DNA from: Gari tellinella
Lineage: Eukaryota > Mollusca > Bivalvia > Cardiida > Psammobiidae
Length of the DNA stretch: 64,000 bases
Assembly (NCBI GenBank): GCA_922989275.2
Contig: OV277863.1
Coordinates: 48,528,999-48,592,998 of the forward strand
Direction: 5' to 3'
The notes below the pieces were generated by a model. The model was not told where the DNA came from, did not search any database, and was given only the letters and a program-made list of their open reading frames with translations. Below, one piece after another: positions 41,740 through 56,900 of the stretch; within the stretch, counting starts at the first letter, position 1; every line of letters begins with the position of its first letter. A program made the position numbers and the translations under genes.

Positions 41740-42900
41740 AACTTGTGTCGACATTACATACTGTACTTCCTGCATGGCAATAAGCCTAATTCATGTAATT
41801 GCCAGTAAGTTGATCAACAGAATGGCGGTACGTGCATGGTGATGCGTTACCCAGTGTTAGTTTTTGCACCTAGCATAATGCCCCTTCGGCATAGTACTAG
41901 TGGTCCAGTAAAGTAATGGTACCAGGGATCGATGGCGTGATGTACAGGAATGTTCATTGAGCAAGATATAGCTCTTCTTTAACCAGGGACCAGGGGTTAA
42001 AATCAGTACCTGTGTAGACTCATGAAGTAATGACACACGGAGTAGAAACGAGCCGGTCCGGGATTTATCCTGTCGTCTAACAGGGCTCGAACTTCGCTCT
42101 TGCGAACTCGCAAAATGCGAGTCAACGGAGTGGAATTTTGAAAAATCGAGCTTAAAAATTCAGCACTTGAAAAAAATTGCGAGTGTATATTTTGATGTTC
42201 AGACCTTCTAAAATGTAAGCTTAAATTGGAAAAGACAAACACAGTGTCTAACCCTCCTAATCTTACAGTAATTTAAAAAATTATCGCTGTTCGCCCATCT
42301 CGCTCTTTTCATATCTCGGCTATTTATAACTTCCGGAAACCCAGCACTTAACGCATGCACATGATTGATAGCCCGGCTTCATATGTACGAACGGTGAATC
42401 AGCAACAGAAAAAGGGGAACCAGTCTATGAGCTAGTGACCGCGAACTGCGAATTGCGATGTAAATTAAACTAATATTTATCAACGTTTTCTAGTCGACTC
42501 GTCCTTCTAGCGTTTATAAACGGAAGGCTGACGAGATATTTAAGGAAGAACAGCCGAAAACAGACTGAAAGCTAGCCCAAACCAAGTTACGAAACTCACG
42601 AAGTAATTGGGTTTTATTGCTTTGTGCGAAAATGGGACGAACCACGGCACCGCTAAAATCTGTCTAAAAAATGGTAGAAAGAAATGCACATCTTTCTCGA
42701 ACATAATATTATGGACAATAGTGAAAGCGGTTTCGAAATATAGTGTACTTTCTGCCGACTGTCTTCACCAAAGATAAAAAAAATCATCCATAAACATCGA
42801 ACTCTGAAAATATAACACTGCCCTTTCGCCCCCTTGTAACAAAGTTTCAGCTATAGTCAGTGTTTAATTAATTAGCGAACCTTGCTGTTTTGAATGGAAA
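41740..42900. other. Stretch without a recognised gene
   Basis: Mixed composition. It may include the missing 5' exon or promoter of the PCSK7-like gene, but no ATG exon with a fitting donor phase could be identified. Confidence 0.4.
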
Positions 42901-42907
42901 TTGACTA

Positions 42908-43787
42908 CCGTATAATTATACGCAGCCATAAGTCAAGTTTTTCAGGCCCAAAATACACCCTCAAAAAGCACAATCGACTTATGGCACGGTCATAGTCTTT
43001 GTCAAGATTTTTTTGTATGAAAATCTGATTAAAAACAGTGTTTACTGATACCAAATTTAGAAGCAAAAATTTCCGCGAAAGCTGTCCTATTCTGTATCTA
43101 AATACAAAATAAGTTGTACTCATAACATTAAACAGTAATCCAGTATCACAGGAATGCATTTTACAAGCCTGGCAAATTGACACTTAACACTGGTCAGTGT
43201 TAATCTTTGCGAGATTAACGACACGCGATAAACTCACACATCAGCTGGCAGTTGCAGAGCTCGGTGCTGTGTGTACTGGCTGTGGGCGTTGGCGCGTGTA
43301 ATTTTAATTGTAAACACATTTATCGAGACAAGTCATATGCAGTGATGTAACGGGCTGCTGTTATGTAGAGTCTACAGGTGTTGAAGATGTGTAATTGCTT
43401 TAATCACGGATTAATTAACATGAGAGCTGTACACAAAGGAAACTATAGAAATTATTCTTTAGAGGCTCGGAGAGATTCAGTTAAGCTAATTAATGTCTAT
43501 TTTGACATGTTACGACTTACGAGGGATGCTTCCGTCAAGTTTACAACAAACACTTGCAAACATTGTCTGAATTAAGTGACAAATGAGTCCAACTATTACA
43601 ATAATTTAATGACTTTGATCTTAATACTAACCAAAAAGGACTGAATGCAGAGAAGTATTTCAATATTTTACATACATTGGGACACTTTACACACTTTCTG
43701 CTTCGTAAACATTTCAACTGCCTTGTTGAAGACAAAATAGGGGGGTCGACTTATGGTACGGGTAGACTTATGGCTGCGAATATACGG
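42908..43787. mobile_element. TA-flanked terminal-inverted-repeat element
   Basis: The 880-bp segment begins CCGTATAATTATACGCAGCC then ATAAGTC and ends GACTTATGGCTGCGAA then TATACGG, an inverted repeat of about 25 bp, with TA on each side. This fits a Tc1/mariner/pogo-type non-autonomous element. Short frames within it (such as 43378-43575) have no transposase motif. Confidence 0.75.
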
Positions 43788-44126
43788 TATATGGGATGGA
43801 CTGCAAATAAAGACTTATTTAGAGTTAAGAATAGTAACTGTAAAGTTTATACACAAAAAGACACACTAGTTATTATTTTTGAAACTTTATTTACATGAGT
43901 AATCTAGCACAGATTGAGATACAGAATGAAAGTTCAACAAAGTAATGTTTATGAACTTTATCTTATAATTTTGATCAAAATGATGTGAAACATCAATTTG
44001 TAGATAATCGTATTGAAATAGCCAGTTGGAACCTGGTTTTGCAAGTAGAAAATATGGGCACTTGCAAAACAATGCAACTGGTAAAAAATCTAAAGTTCAA
44101 GCCCTGCTTCACCAGTGTTCAGTTGG

Positions 44127-44378
44127 TTAACCTTTTCCCCCATAGAAGCGCCTATTAGCACATTCAATTTATTAATTCACTGAAGAAAATCATTCCAATT
44201 TATATAGTCATGAATGCGTACCAGAAGAAATGTTTTCTATATCCTAGTAGATAATAGCTTAAAGCAGGCTGAAAGTAAAGCAGAATGTGCCTTATGGCAC
44301 ATTCTGCTTTACTTTCAACCTGCTTTAAGCTGTCACCTCTTTTCAAAACTAGAAATAGGCTATGGAGTAATGGGTTAA
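44127..44378. mobile_element. HP-B hairpin element next to a PCSK7-like acceptor
   Basis: TTAACCTTTTCCCCCATAGA at the left and CTATGGAGTAATGGGTTAA at the right. The core is near-perfect (GAATGTGCCTTATGGCACATT then C). It ends 34 bp before exon 44413. Confidence 0.9.
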
Positions 44379-44412
44379 TCCTCTTTCTCCCAATGTTTCT
44401 CTCCTTTTTCAG

Positions 44413-44944
44413 AACATGGCTGGACAAACTGAAGAGACACATTGTATTTGTGGCTGCTGTTTCTCTGACATTGGTGGCTGTGTACTGTATATGGGATGGA
44501 GAGAGCTTGGTTAACACGAGCAGTAAGAGAATAGCTTCACCAAGGCACAGAGAAAAATTTAATAACACTCTTTTATGGGTTGTCAATATTAAGAATGAAG
44601 CTGAACTAAGAATTGAAACAATAGCCAGTGAACTGGACTGTGACAATGTTGGACCAGTGGATGAGATGGCTGGATGTTACTTGTTTTCTCTCAAGGGACA
44701 GCCACATGTGTATGGCAGCAACAAGACATGGAGTAGATCTCTTGCGTCCTTTCACACACTCCATACTAAAATGTTTGACCCAATTGATGTTAGTGAAATC
44801 ATTAGTATTATTGAAGAGAAGTTTGATCGTAGTCCATATATAAATTGGTATTCCCATGAGAAAATAGTGGCCCGAGTGAAGAGATGGTTTAGCCCTGCGT
44901 TTATGGGCTTTGAGGACCCCATGTACAGGAAGCAGTGGCATTTG
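44413..44944 (+). CDS. PCSK7: PCSK7-like exon: N-terminal hydrophobic segment and prodomain
   Basis: 532-nt exon, CTTTTTCAG|AACATGG to CATTTG|GTAAGA. The first base completes a codon, then [20 protein letters not shown] continues as a hydrophobic signal or anchor segment. The prodomain follows ([13 protein letters not shown] ... [11 protein letters not shown]), ending at VARVKR then [20 protein letters not shown], so RVKR is the expected autocatalytic site. No in-frame ATG precedes the hydrophobic segment within the exon, so the start codon is upstream. The out-of-frame ATG at 44416 reaches a stop after about 30 codons. An HP-B element ends 34 bp before the exon and an HP-A relic begins about 14 bp after it. 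Confidence 0.93.
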
Positions 44945-47900
44945 GTAAGATCTTATCCAGTGCTCTAGGGAGTGAAGGGAGTAAACTGAACAAATCCAAC
45001 ACATTCTCAGTTCTTTCTGTCATTCTAATGAGTAAATAACACCATAGCGTTAATGCAGAATTAACGATTTTAGTTTTTGAAATATTCTTCTTATCTGGAG
45101 CCCTTTTATCTTCTTAACTTCTTAACTGATTTTCCCCTGAAACTTTTAATGAACAATTCCAATTTCTAATTAATAATATATTATTGCAAAATGAGAAAAC
45201 AGTGCAGACTCAGATCAGAGGGTTCCTGCAGGCACCCTCTGATCCAGGTCTCCACTGTTTGCTTAGGACATATATACTCTTTACACATACATTGTTTGTA
45301 AATAAAGAGCAAACTCCAGGGCTCCAGATAAGAGGAAGTAAACTGAACATATCAAACATTTTCTCGCTCAATTTAGCACCAAACCCTATGGTGTTACTAC
45401 TCATTAGAATCGTCTCTTCGAGACGATTCTAATGAGTAGTGACACCATAGGATTTAAAGTAGAAATAAAGATTTAAATTTTTGAAATACTCCCCTTATCT
45501 GAAGCTCTGATACTCTATTATTCATCGCTAGGGTTAAAGGGAAGACAATCCAGGAAAGAGTGCAGACCCATGTGAGACAGATCCTGTAAGAAAACAGAGC
45601 AAATCCTAATCACACTGTCTGGGTTTTCTTCACTTTTCTCATATACATGCTTTGTCATATGAAGCTGAAAGTTGGTATATGACATTGTTATGATGAACTG
45701 CACATTGGATTTATGTGTCATCACAATTTGTCAACTTCTCCATGAGTTGCATCCCTTTTGGAACTTAACCCTTTCAACCCTACAGCCCTCTGTAGAAAGT
45801 ACTTATTACATATGCAAACAGTGTAGACCCTGATCAGAGGGCTCCTATAGGAGCCCTCTGATCAGGGTCTGCGCTGTTTGATATTTTCATTGGTTTTTTA
45901 TGTCGCCATATCAAAAATACAATGTACAACAGTAGACTGGTTCAAATTGCCTGTACTTGAAGAGTCAAAAAGGATAATAAATACCCACAAGAGATATTTA
46001 GGGTTAAAACTTAAAAGGGTTAACGCACATGTATAAAAAATGCACTGTATTCCGCATTTTTTCCACACATCATTAGACATGTTTAGCTGAAATTTGAATA
46101 TATGACAATGTCTTGATGACCTGCATATTACCGGTAATCAAGTTCAAATTTCCTTTTAAAGCCAAGTTTTCCATGAGTTATGCCCCCAGAGTTGGGTATT
46201 GTATACTGTATGCAGTATTGCTTGTTCACTATTGCAGACCAACACATTCAAGGGAGGGATGGATACCAATGTTACTGGTGTGTGGAAACATAACATAACA
46301 GGTCAGGGTGTCACAGTGGCAGTTGTAGATGATGGTAAGCTATTGAGAATTTTAGGACTAAACTTTAGCCCTATTGCCCTCTCTAAAAATTATACATTTA
46401 ATTCCCTCTCCGTCCATATTATCCCCTATAATTTTTTTTAGCTCACCTGATCTTGCTAAATTTGCACAGAGATCCTGCCTCAGCTCTTACCAGTGGAAAA
46501 TGCTTATCCTCTAACTTCTGACCAGCCTGGATCAAGATCAGGCTCCGAGGTTATAAAACGTTTTAGTTGAGTCTGAGTGTGTTCCTAAGCATTTGATTGG
46601 TCAGATTTGAGCCTAGGCTCTAATCTGACCAATCAAATGCTTAGGAACGAGTTTAGACTCAAGTCAAAAGCTTTATAACCTCAGAGCCAGGTGTCAAGAA
46701 ATTTAGACATCTTAACCCTTTACTCCAGCTGAAATAAACTCAGTATACTTGTATTTTAAAGATGATACATGGCTAAGCCTCAACCACATTTTTACTTGGA
46801 AATATGGGTAAGTTTGACTTAGATGAGCTTGTTTTATTGGGTATTATTTATATTCTGGATTATAAGAATCCTACATGAGTGTTGATGTAGGATAGGAATT
46901 TCTCCCCCTCAGGTCAGGTCAGAAAATTCGTACAGGGACGAGGCTTGCCGAGTCTCTGCGTAAATTTTTCTGACCTGAGGGGGAGACATTCTATCCTACA
47001 TCAACAAAACAAATGGTGGATTTTTTTCTCCCATTTAAATCATTAAAACTTGACACTGTTTATATTAACGTCATCACAAATGACATAATTTAGTTACTAG
47101 TGTCATGCAGCGCTTGTGGTTAAGCTGGACAAAACTTTGACATCACATGGTATGGAGGATAGAGTGATTCCCCATAGGGCAAATCCCTATCCCAAATGGG
47201 AGAAAATGATGTACTCTCCCTCTCTCTTGGTTTATGATGTGATGAAGAATGCTATGACTTCTGTATTACAGGGCTTGAGTGGAACAACCCAGACTTGAAA
47301 GACAACTATAATCAGGCGGGCAGCTGGGACTTTAATGACAACGACAATGACCCCATGCCTGATGGCTCAAAGGGTAAATACAGTGGATAAGACACTCTCT
47401 ACCCCTGTTTAACCCTTTTCTCCATAGTGACACATTTTTACGTCTTTGATTTATATCTCCACTTAAGAAAAATAGTTCCACTTTATACAGTCATTAATAT
47501 GAACCGTAAGAAATAATAGTTTCTATATTCTAGCAAATGGTAGCTTAAAGCAGACTGAAAGTAAAGCAGAATGTGCCTTAAGGTACATTATGCTTTACTT
47601 TCAACCTGCTTTAAGTGGTAACCTGACTTTAGAAATGAAGAAACAGACTTTGTGGCTAATAGTTAAATGAATAAGAAATAACATGTTCTTGAAAATGTTG
47701 ACAATGCTTATAAATTTGAGTTGCAAACAGGTTGGAGCCTCATGATCAGATGCTGAGTTACCCCTTCCCGATGTCTGATCAGGCTCCAAACTGTTTGCAA
47801 CGGATTAAACATTTTTAGCATAATACATTTGTTGGGAAAGATTAACATTTTCTCCACTGTAATTCAAAGTCTTGTTAAACCTTTTGAATAAGGAATTCTT

Positions 47901-50900
47901 TTAGCCTTTTTACCCTATAGCCTGTTTCTAGTATTGAATATAGGTGAATACTTAAAGCAGGTTGAAAGTAAAGCAGAATGCTCCTTCAGGCACATTCTGC
48001 GTTTCTTTAATTCAGTCTGCTATAAGCTATCATCTTCTAGGATATATAGAAATTATTTCTTATGGTGCATATTCATGACTGTATAATAGAACTAACACTT
48101 TCAGTGGTAAGTTGAAGGTGTAAAAAGGTGTATTTACAAAACAATGGATCCTGAAGTGTTTGAATTAGCAATTACCACGCAATTGATACTGACAACAGAC
48201 CAACATCAGAAAGTTTATTTCTTGTGGGGTCTTTAAATCATTGAGCACTTAAGCTTCAGATAGACAGGTCCAGTTTCTTATTAGGCCTAGTCCAATTTTA
48301 TCTATTTCTTAAGGAGATTTTACTTTAACAATATATTCCAAAATGACAAGCAGTGTAAACCCTAATCAGGGGACTCTTGTAGGAGCCCTCTGATTTGGGT
48401 CTACAATGTTTGCACAGAACACATATAGAAATTCAAGTGAGTTTCAATTAAGGTAATTTGAGTTATTTCCCTTTAAACTTTTGGGTTACCTGTATAATAA
48501 TGTGCAGTGATAATTTTAGAAATCAGATGAATGAGTCCTTGGGATACACATTCTGTTAAACAATGAGTCTTTGAGACAAACATTGAGTCCTTGAGATAAA
48601 AAATTAACCCAATATCCCATAACTTATTTCTAGTTTTGAAGACAGGTGACCACTTAAAGCAGGTTGAAAGTAAAGCAGAATGTGCCTTAAGGCACATTCT
48701 GCTTTACTTTCAACCTGCTTTAAGCTACTATTTGCTTATGAGTAATAGGTTAATAAAGGCCAGAAAAGCTACGGATCCATGGGACTCACAACTTTTTAGA
48801 TAATGAGTCCCTTGCAAATTTGATGAGTATAGGACTTGGGATGCGCAGGTAAAATTATCACTGAATGTGTTCATTTTCTGTTTTCAGAGTCAAACCATCA
48901 TGGTACAAGATGTGCTGGAGAGATTTCTGCCATTCCTAATGACATCTGTGGAGTGGGCGTGGCATACGGTGCAAAAGTCTCGGGTAAAACAAGTCTTGTA
49001 ATGCATTAGATTTATTATTTTTTCTGTGGATGTTTGTCAACTCCTTTCCTGCCATTAGTGTAATTTGAGGCTTTTTGAAAACAGGCAGCTGTGTAATCAG
49101 GGTCTGCACTAAATAATGACCTGTTTACACTGTCTCCTGATGGGTTTAAAATATACAGTGGAGAAAACTTTATTCTTTCCCGTTTAAACGCAAACGAAAC
49201 GCAAATGCAGTGCGTTAAAATGACAACTTTTTGACAATTTTGAGCCTCATTTTAAACTGAGTGGCAAACAGTTTTGAGCCTGAACAGACGCCGGGTTACC
49301 CGGCGTCTGATCTGGCTCAAAACTGTTTGCAATGGAAATAATAGTTTTAGCGTAAACGCGATTAGTGGGAAAGAATAACGTTTTCTCCACTGTATGCCAA
49401 ACAGTGCAAACCCTGATCAGAGGGATCCTTCTGGAACTCTGTAACCTGGATCTACACTTTTTCAAATTGATTTATATCACTTTTCTCTCACAGTAAAGGT
49501 TAACCCATTACCCCATAAATACACCTTTTACGCCTTTATTTATTCACTGCAGAAAACAGGTACATATTAATACAGTCATGAATAAGTAAGTAAGTAAATA
49601 TTTTATTATTGTGACATGTGCATATAACATAATGTTTTAACAAAATATTGTTTAAATACAAACAGTTTGCACCCGGCCCAGTGGGCCTATTAGTCACCAC
49701 AATTTAAACATAAATATTTATAGTACAATAAGAAATATTTTCTATATCCTAGAAGATAGTAACCCAAAACAGGCTGAAAGAAAAGCAGTATGCACTTTAA
49801 GGTGCATTCTGCTTAACTTTCACCTGTCTTCAAAACTAGAAAAGGATATGGGGTGATGGGTTAAGGTTTGACATTATTGCAGGTTTGCGTATTTTGGATG
49901 GACCAATGACAGACAGCTTAGAGGCCTCAGCCTTTACAAAGAACTTTCAGATAAATGATATATACAGCTGCAGGTATGTTGAAGCTCTTAGAAATCTTGG
50001 ACACAACATATAGAGGGCTCCTGGTAATAGAGAGTAAACCAAACAAATGCAGCATTTTCTCACTTTCTGCTCATTAGAATTGTCTCGAAGAGGCGACTCT
50101 AATGAGTAGCAACACCATAGGGTTTAAGGCAGAATTAAAGATTGTAGTTTTTGAAATACTCCCCTTACCTGGAGACCTGATATAAACTGTTGAACTCATT
50201 CATCCATGAAACTTCAAATGGACAATTCCAGTTTCCAAATAATCCTGTTCCATGTTTGACCTGGGTTGAGTTTTACAATATATATGAAAATGGCAAACTA
50301 TGCTGACCCTCATCAGAGGGCTATTGTCTACACTGTTTGCATGGGACAAGTATACTTTTCACAAGTACACTTGTACTATGTTTGTAAATGATGAGTTCAC
50401 ATTTCACTTTGGGTTAATGGGCTAATCCTTTGAACCCTAGTTACACATATATACACATCATATGCAAACAGTGAAGACCCATACAGTCAAAAATGGACTT
50501 GACCAAATTGAACATGAAATTGTCCATTAGAAGTTTCAGGGAGGAGAGGGTTAACCCTTACAGTTAACACTACAGTGGAGAAAATTATTCTTTCCCGTTT
50601 AAAGGCAAACGAAACGCAAACACAATACACTAAAATGTAGAAATAACACCTTTTTGAAGATTCTAACTATTGATATTATGCAGTATGGCAAACAGTTTGA
50701 AGCCTGATCAGACGCCGGGTTACCCGGCGTCTGATCTGGCTCCAAACTGTTTGTACTGGAAATAATAGTTTTAGCATAAACACATTTATTTGGAAAGAAT
50801 AACTTTTTCTCCACTGTATCAACTCAAAGTGTCATCTGTTTCATTTCTGAAATTGACTCTTTCTGCTCTATATTTGCAGATTTATAATATGAGACTTGAC

Positions 50901-53900
50901 AAACAGTCTAAATACTGAGTAGATCAGGAAAATATTCTCCTGAAAAGAGTGCACTGTAATAAATATTTTCTACATCCTTGTAGATGGCAGCTTAAAGCAG
51001 GCTGAAAGTAAAGCAGACTGGGGTTAACCCTTCTCCTGTGAATAGTGTGTACAGACACTGTTTGAAAACAGTGTAGATCCAGCTCAGATAGCTCCTTTCA
51101 GAAGCTGTCTCAATCATTAGTGTCTACACTGTTTTCTCTTTGGACCTGTCTAAGTTCTAACATGAGTATGCACTTTTTTCTGAGAAAACTGTGCTGTAGT
51201 TTATTAGCCAGTGCAATAGCTCAGATGATAGTTATTCATAGTAGTTGCGGTTTTATATATAAATCATGTATTCACCATTAATTCTTACAATTCTAGTGGC
51301 AGACATGTGCCACAGTGATAACCTTTGCAAACAATTTGGATCCAGATGAGACATTGTGTAACACAGCGTCTCATCAGGATCCAAACTGTTTGACACTCTG
51401 ACCCAGTTTTGAAAAGAAATTTAGAAAATTTTATTTTTAGAACAGTTGCAGATGACCAATTTTACAGACTTATAAATTACCCAGCATGCAATGAATCAAT
51501 GTTTTGACTTGGATCTGTTACAGCTGGGGACCTGATGATGATGGCAAGACTGTTGATGGACCTCACATTCTGGCCTTAGTAAGTCTACTGGGGCCCGTTT
51601 TACTAAACAACTTACACAAATTATTTGCAGAAGTCAAAATTTAAAATTTTAATTTATATTTTTTAATATCACTTGCTACAAACAGCAAAAAGCCTGATCA
51701 GAGGACGCGCTTTTAGCGTGTCCTCTGATCTGGCTATTTGCTGTTTGCAAACATTTATGATCGAAAAATATGAGTTAAACAATTTTGACTTACATAAATT
51801 TTTTACGTAAGTAGTTTATTAAAACAGGCCCCAGGGCTCCAGATAAGGGGAGTATTCAAAAACGGAAATCTTTATGTCTGCACCAAATCCTATGGTGTTA
51901 CTACTCATTAGAATCGTCTCGAAGAGATTTGGTGCAGACCTGAAGGAGAAAATGTTGAAAAACACAAGTTTACTCCCTCTTCTCTGTAGTTTTGAGTCTA
52001 GTGACACTGTTTCCTTGTATTTTCTGTAATTTAATCTATTGAACCCTAGTGATGCGCTTGCACATTCTTTATGGTGTAAATATGAAGAGTACACTTACCA
52101 TATGCAAACAGTGTAGATCCAGATCAGAGGGCTTCCAATGAAGCCCTCTGATCAGGGACTGCTTTGTTTGTCATTTAGCAACATAATACAAATCATCCTG
52201 TCCCTTGCCTATTTTCCTGACAGATAAAGGGGTGACTGATAAACTTTGCTTTATTATGACAGTTAGTCACATGACCTAATGTTATTATGTCAGTTGGTCA
52301 CATGACCTGTAACGGGAAATATTTTTACACTGAGATGTTTATTTTTCCCACTGTTAGGAAAAGTATTCTAAAACTCTTAACAACAATAGCACACTTTTCT
52401 AGAGCTACTTTTCTAATTCTTTAGTGAGAATATTAGAATAAAAATGAATCTAGCTTAAAAAAACATTCTCTATATAATTATATTGCTGTCGTGACAAGGA
52501 TAAATAGAATATTTGGTTCCTGGCTTCGAATGAAAAATGTTATCTGGCTCAGCATCTGAAAATATCAGGTGAGCTGAAGGCTCACCTGATATATTCATCC
52601 GCCTTGCCAGATAACATTTCTCATTCAAAGCTAGTCACCAAATATTCTCTATAAGTTACCATATACAATGAATTTGTTTTCCGTCTGCTACCATAAGCAT
52701 TTATTGGCCCATTTTGATAACAATGTAGACCCAGATTAGACACCTCCTTCAGAAAATGTCTGATCAGGGTTTGACACCATTTTCTCTTAGGTTCTATCTG
52801 ATATGAGTCTGCACTCTTTTTAGGGATTTTGTTATGATTTTACGTCAATTTTAACATTATTTCAGTCATATCACGACGTCCAGCTAATTACAGGTGGAGG
52901 AAGACCCCAGAAGCCCTTTATGCACTATATCTTTTTAGATTTAACTTTCCTAGTAGCCAAATTATAGTTAAGATGGTACATATGACTATTCAGTGGAAGG
53001 AGGGTTACAATGGAGAAGACGTTATTCTTTCCCATTGAAATGCAAACGAAATGCAAACCCATTGAAATAAAATGTAGAAAAGTTGACAAGTCTGAGTCCT
53101 TATTTTAACTTGAGTGGTAAACAGTTTAGAGCCAGATCAGATGCCGGGTTACCAGGCATTTGATCTGGCTACAAACTGTTTGCAATGAACTAATAGTTTT
53201 AGCTGTAAATTGTGTTTATTGAAAAAGAATAATTTCTCTCCACTGTTTTGGTAATAATGATAAATGATGTAATGTTTCTCCCATAAAGGTTTAATTGAGT
53301 GGCTGTTTAAAACAAATTTTGCTGTATCTACAAACTTTTTTTTGCAGGCGGCAATTAAACGTGGCATTGACTTTGGTCGTCATGGTTACGGCAGCATTTA
53401 TGTTGTTGCCAGTGGTAACGGAGGCAATAATGGGGATAACTGTAACTTTGATGGCTATGCTAATTCCATCTACACAGTTACCATAGGTAATGTATGTTTT
53501 TCATGTACAGTAAACTTCTCTGTTACGACCGCTAAAATGAAGACTAATTCATAGTAGTAAAGACAGGTGACAGCTCAAAGCAAGATGCATGTAAAGCTTT
53601 CCTGCTTTACTTACAGTTTGCTTTAAACAGTTATCAACTGTAAACACATAATATCTAACCTCAAACAGTTGTTGTAATAGAAGGGTTGTACTGTGTATTT
53701 TTAACTCTGTGCTAAACGTACCTCTATAGGTAGTTTGTGGTTTAACCCTTTACCTGATAGCCTATTCCTAGTATTGAAAGAAGGTGGCCACTTAAAGCAG
53801 AATGCGCCTAAAGGCGCATTCTGCTTTACTTTCAGCCTGCTTTAAGCTACAATCTGCTATAATAAAGAAAATAGTCCCTATAGAATATATTCATGACTTA

Positions 53901-56900
53901 TTGAATTGGAATTATTTTCTTAATCAGAGGAATAAATCATATGCGCTAAAAGGCGGTTCTGTGGGGGAAAGGGTTAAGAAAAAAATCAAATTCAAGTGCA
54001 GTTGAGAAGACATTATTCTTTCCCATTTTAAATGCAAACGATAGGCGATAACATATAGAAACAACAACTTTTTGAATTTTGCTAAAGATTTTTTTTTTAA
54101 CTCTGAGTGGCAAACAGTTAAGAGCCTGATTAGAGGCCTGTTTACCAATCAGGAAAGATACTGCAAATGCCTTTTATATTTCATATTCAGGAGGTTCTAA
54201 CTTGGGACTTCTTTTCTTAGCGTATGAGATAATTAAGAGGTATAAAAAGACATACCGGTATCTATGGGGTAATGGGTTAAACACAGATATGAAATGATTT
54301 ATATATAATTTGCACTTCTGGCTATGGAGGAGAGGGTGAACAAACTTTATAACCTCAGATACAGTAAAACCTCTCTATTATGACCACTACATGAGCTAAA
54401 AGTTTTGGTGTTTAATGCAGGTTACTGCTTAAAGCAAAATGAAAGCAAAGCAGAAAGCTCCTATAGGAGCTTTCTGCTTTACTTTCACCTTGCTTTAAGC
54501 TGCCACCTGTCTAACATGCTATCAATAAACCTACATTTCAGTGTACATAATAGAGAGAATTTTCTCACATAACTACCCCTGTTTTCTCTAGCCAACAACG
54601 ATCACGAATATCCGTGTCTCCAACATGTGTGAGATAAATTTGATAACGTCACTATAATGTCGCTATTTATAAGATGTTATTACGTCACTGGGAGTAAAAA
54701 AAAGCCTATTGTTAAAAAAATAACTTAAAATCATTTGGTTATGTGAGAAAAAGAATCATCAATGTTTAAGACAATTTGTTCTCAAACTTGTCTAGAATAG
54801 AAAAGTTATTGAGCTTGTCAAGGCTCGCTTAATAACATTTCATTTCTAGACTCATTTGAGATTAGTTTGTCTTAAATATTTACTCATGACAGATCCTATA
54901 TTATTGAATATTTGTGTAATCAGGAGCTGTGGATGAGACAGGCCATATGCCATATTACTCAGAGGAATGTGCATCAATGCTTGCAGTGACGTTCAGCAGT
55001 GGAGGAGCCTTTACCAGGGATATTGTGAGTACATGTAGCCATGCTTAAGTTTTATTATTATTACTATATCAAACTTATATAGCACTCTTTTCATACAGGA
55101 GTGGTGCTTTCAAAATACATCCCATAAAATAAGACAAATAACTACATTTACATGTCAGTATAAAGAAACAAACAACCTACCTTATGGATTTACATGGAAG
55201 TAAGTCCTGAATATGGTAAATTCTTTCAGTTTGATTATCAAGATTATAAGAAATTCTAGACCAGGTGGAGATCAGCTTGTCTCAAAGATTGACTCATGAC
55301 AGATCCTATATGTCCATCTGGTGTTTCAGGGAAGAAAGGGTTGACATAACTTTGATTGTACAGTAGAAACTCTTTATTATGACCACCAAAAAGAAGGCTA
55401 ATTGTCTGTATAAAGGACAGGTGACAGCTTAAAGCAATGTGAAAGTGAAACAGAAAGCTCCTGCAGGAGCTTTCTGTTTCACTTTCACATTGCTTTAAGC
55501 AGTCACCTGTCTTAAACGGCTAATATTTGACACAACTTAGTGGTCGTAATAGAGAGGTTCTACTGTACGCAGTTTCTCCCCCCTTACAGGTGACCACTGA
55601 CTGGACATCCAGCGTGCATGCGTCCAGGTCAGGTTGTACAGAACATCATACAGGCACGAGTGCTGCAGCCCCACTGGCAGCTGGCATGATAGCTCTCATG
55701 TTACAGGTACAACCTTGTCTCACCTGGAGAGATGTCCAGTATCTCATTATCCTCACTGCCAAAAAGGTAACACACTTATAATGGACTTTTCATATACTTT
55801 TTATACAGGGCTGCCATTTCTCCGGATTTTTCCTAGGTATTCAGATTTTTATCCTAGCAGATCGTAGCTTGAAACAGGCTGAAAGTAAAGCAGAATGTGC
55901 CTTAAGGCGCATTCTGCTTTACTTGCAACCTGTTTTAAGCAGCCATGTGTCTTCAAAATAAGAAACAGGGGGGCCTAGTGGTATAGTCACTGTGACTTAC
56001 ATCATTAAGCTCCTCACCGCTGTGAGTTCGAATCCCTATAGGGTCGTTCGGATTTTTCATGTGAGGAAGCCTTCCAGCTGGCTAGCGGAAGGTCTGTGGT
56101 TCTACCCAGTTGCCGATTTGTGCCTGAAACAGTGCATAAAGGACTTCTGGGGTCTTCCTCCACCTATAATTAGCTGGACGTCGCGATATGACTGAAATAC
56201 TGTTGAAAGCGCCGTAAAATCAAAACAAATCAAATCAAATCAAATCAATCAAAATAAGAAACAGACTATGGGGTAAAAGTACGATTAGTAAAATTGCGTC
56301 TAAAAATTGAAAATTTGAAATCTTAGGATTTTTATGATCAACTTATGGCAGCCCTGTTTATATAACCTCATAACTTTTTTCCCAGTGAAAAACCTTTCTT
56401 GTCATAGGTTGTTTTCAGTATTAACCCACTGCATGCTGCGTAATTTTTCCGGTGCAACAATTGTCGCCTGCCATTGCTCTAGAAATAGAAATTTCTAAAT
56501 TTCTTTCCAAAACAGAGTCAGAGTGTCAAACAGCTTGGGTCCTGAAGAGACGCTGCATTACACTGTGTCTCATCAGGATCCAAACTGTTTTCAAAGGTAA
56601 TCACTGTGACACATATCTGCCAGTAGCATGGTAAGAGTTAAAACCTTTCCCTGATAGGTTGGTTTCAATGTTTAACCCATTCCCCAATAAATACGTCTTT
56701 TTACGCGTATAATTTATTCCTGAATTGAAGAAAATAGTTCACTTTTATACAGTGATGAATATGTATTATAAGCAATATTTTCTACATTCTAGCAGGTAAT
56801 AGCTTAAAGCAGGCTAAAAGTAAAGCAGAATGCGCCTTATGGCGCATTCTGCTTTACTTTTAACCTGATTTAAGTTGTAACCTATTTTCAATACAAGAAA

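Noticed and set aside
42905..43735. Coding exon for the PCSK7-like start codon (frame at 43378)
   Set aside because: It lies within a TA-flanked transposable element and has no signal-peptide-like sequence or fitting donor phase.
44285..44412. Upstream extension of the first PCSK7-like exon to an ATG at 44285
   Set aside because: This part is HP-B hairpin sequence followed by a pyrimidine-rich tract and CAG, so it is intron. The same [15 protein letters not shown] reading appears in other HP-B copies.
55992..56195. 67-codon frame and the similar one at 63233-63511
   Set aside because: Both are readings through the SINE and adjoining hairpin sequence.
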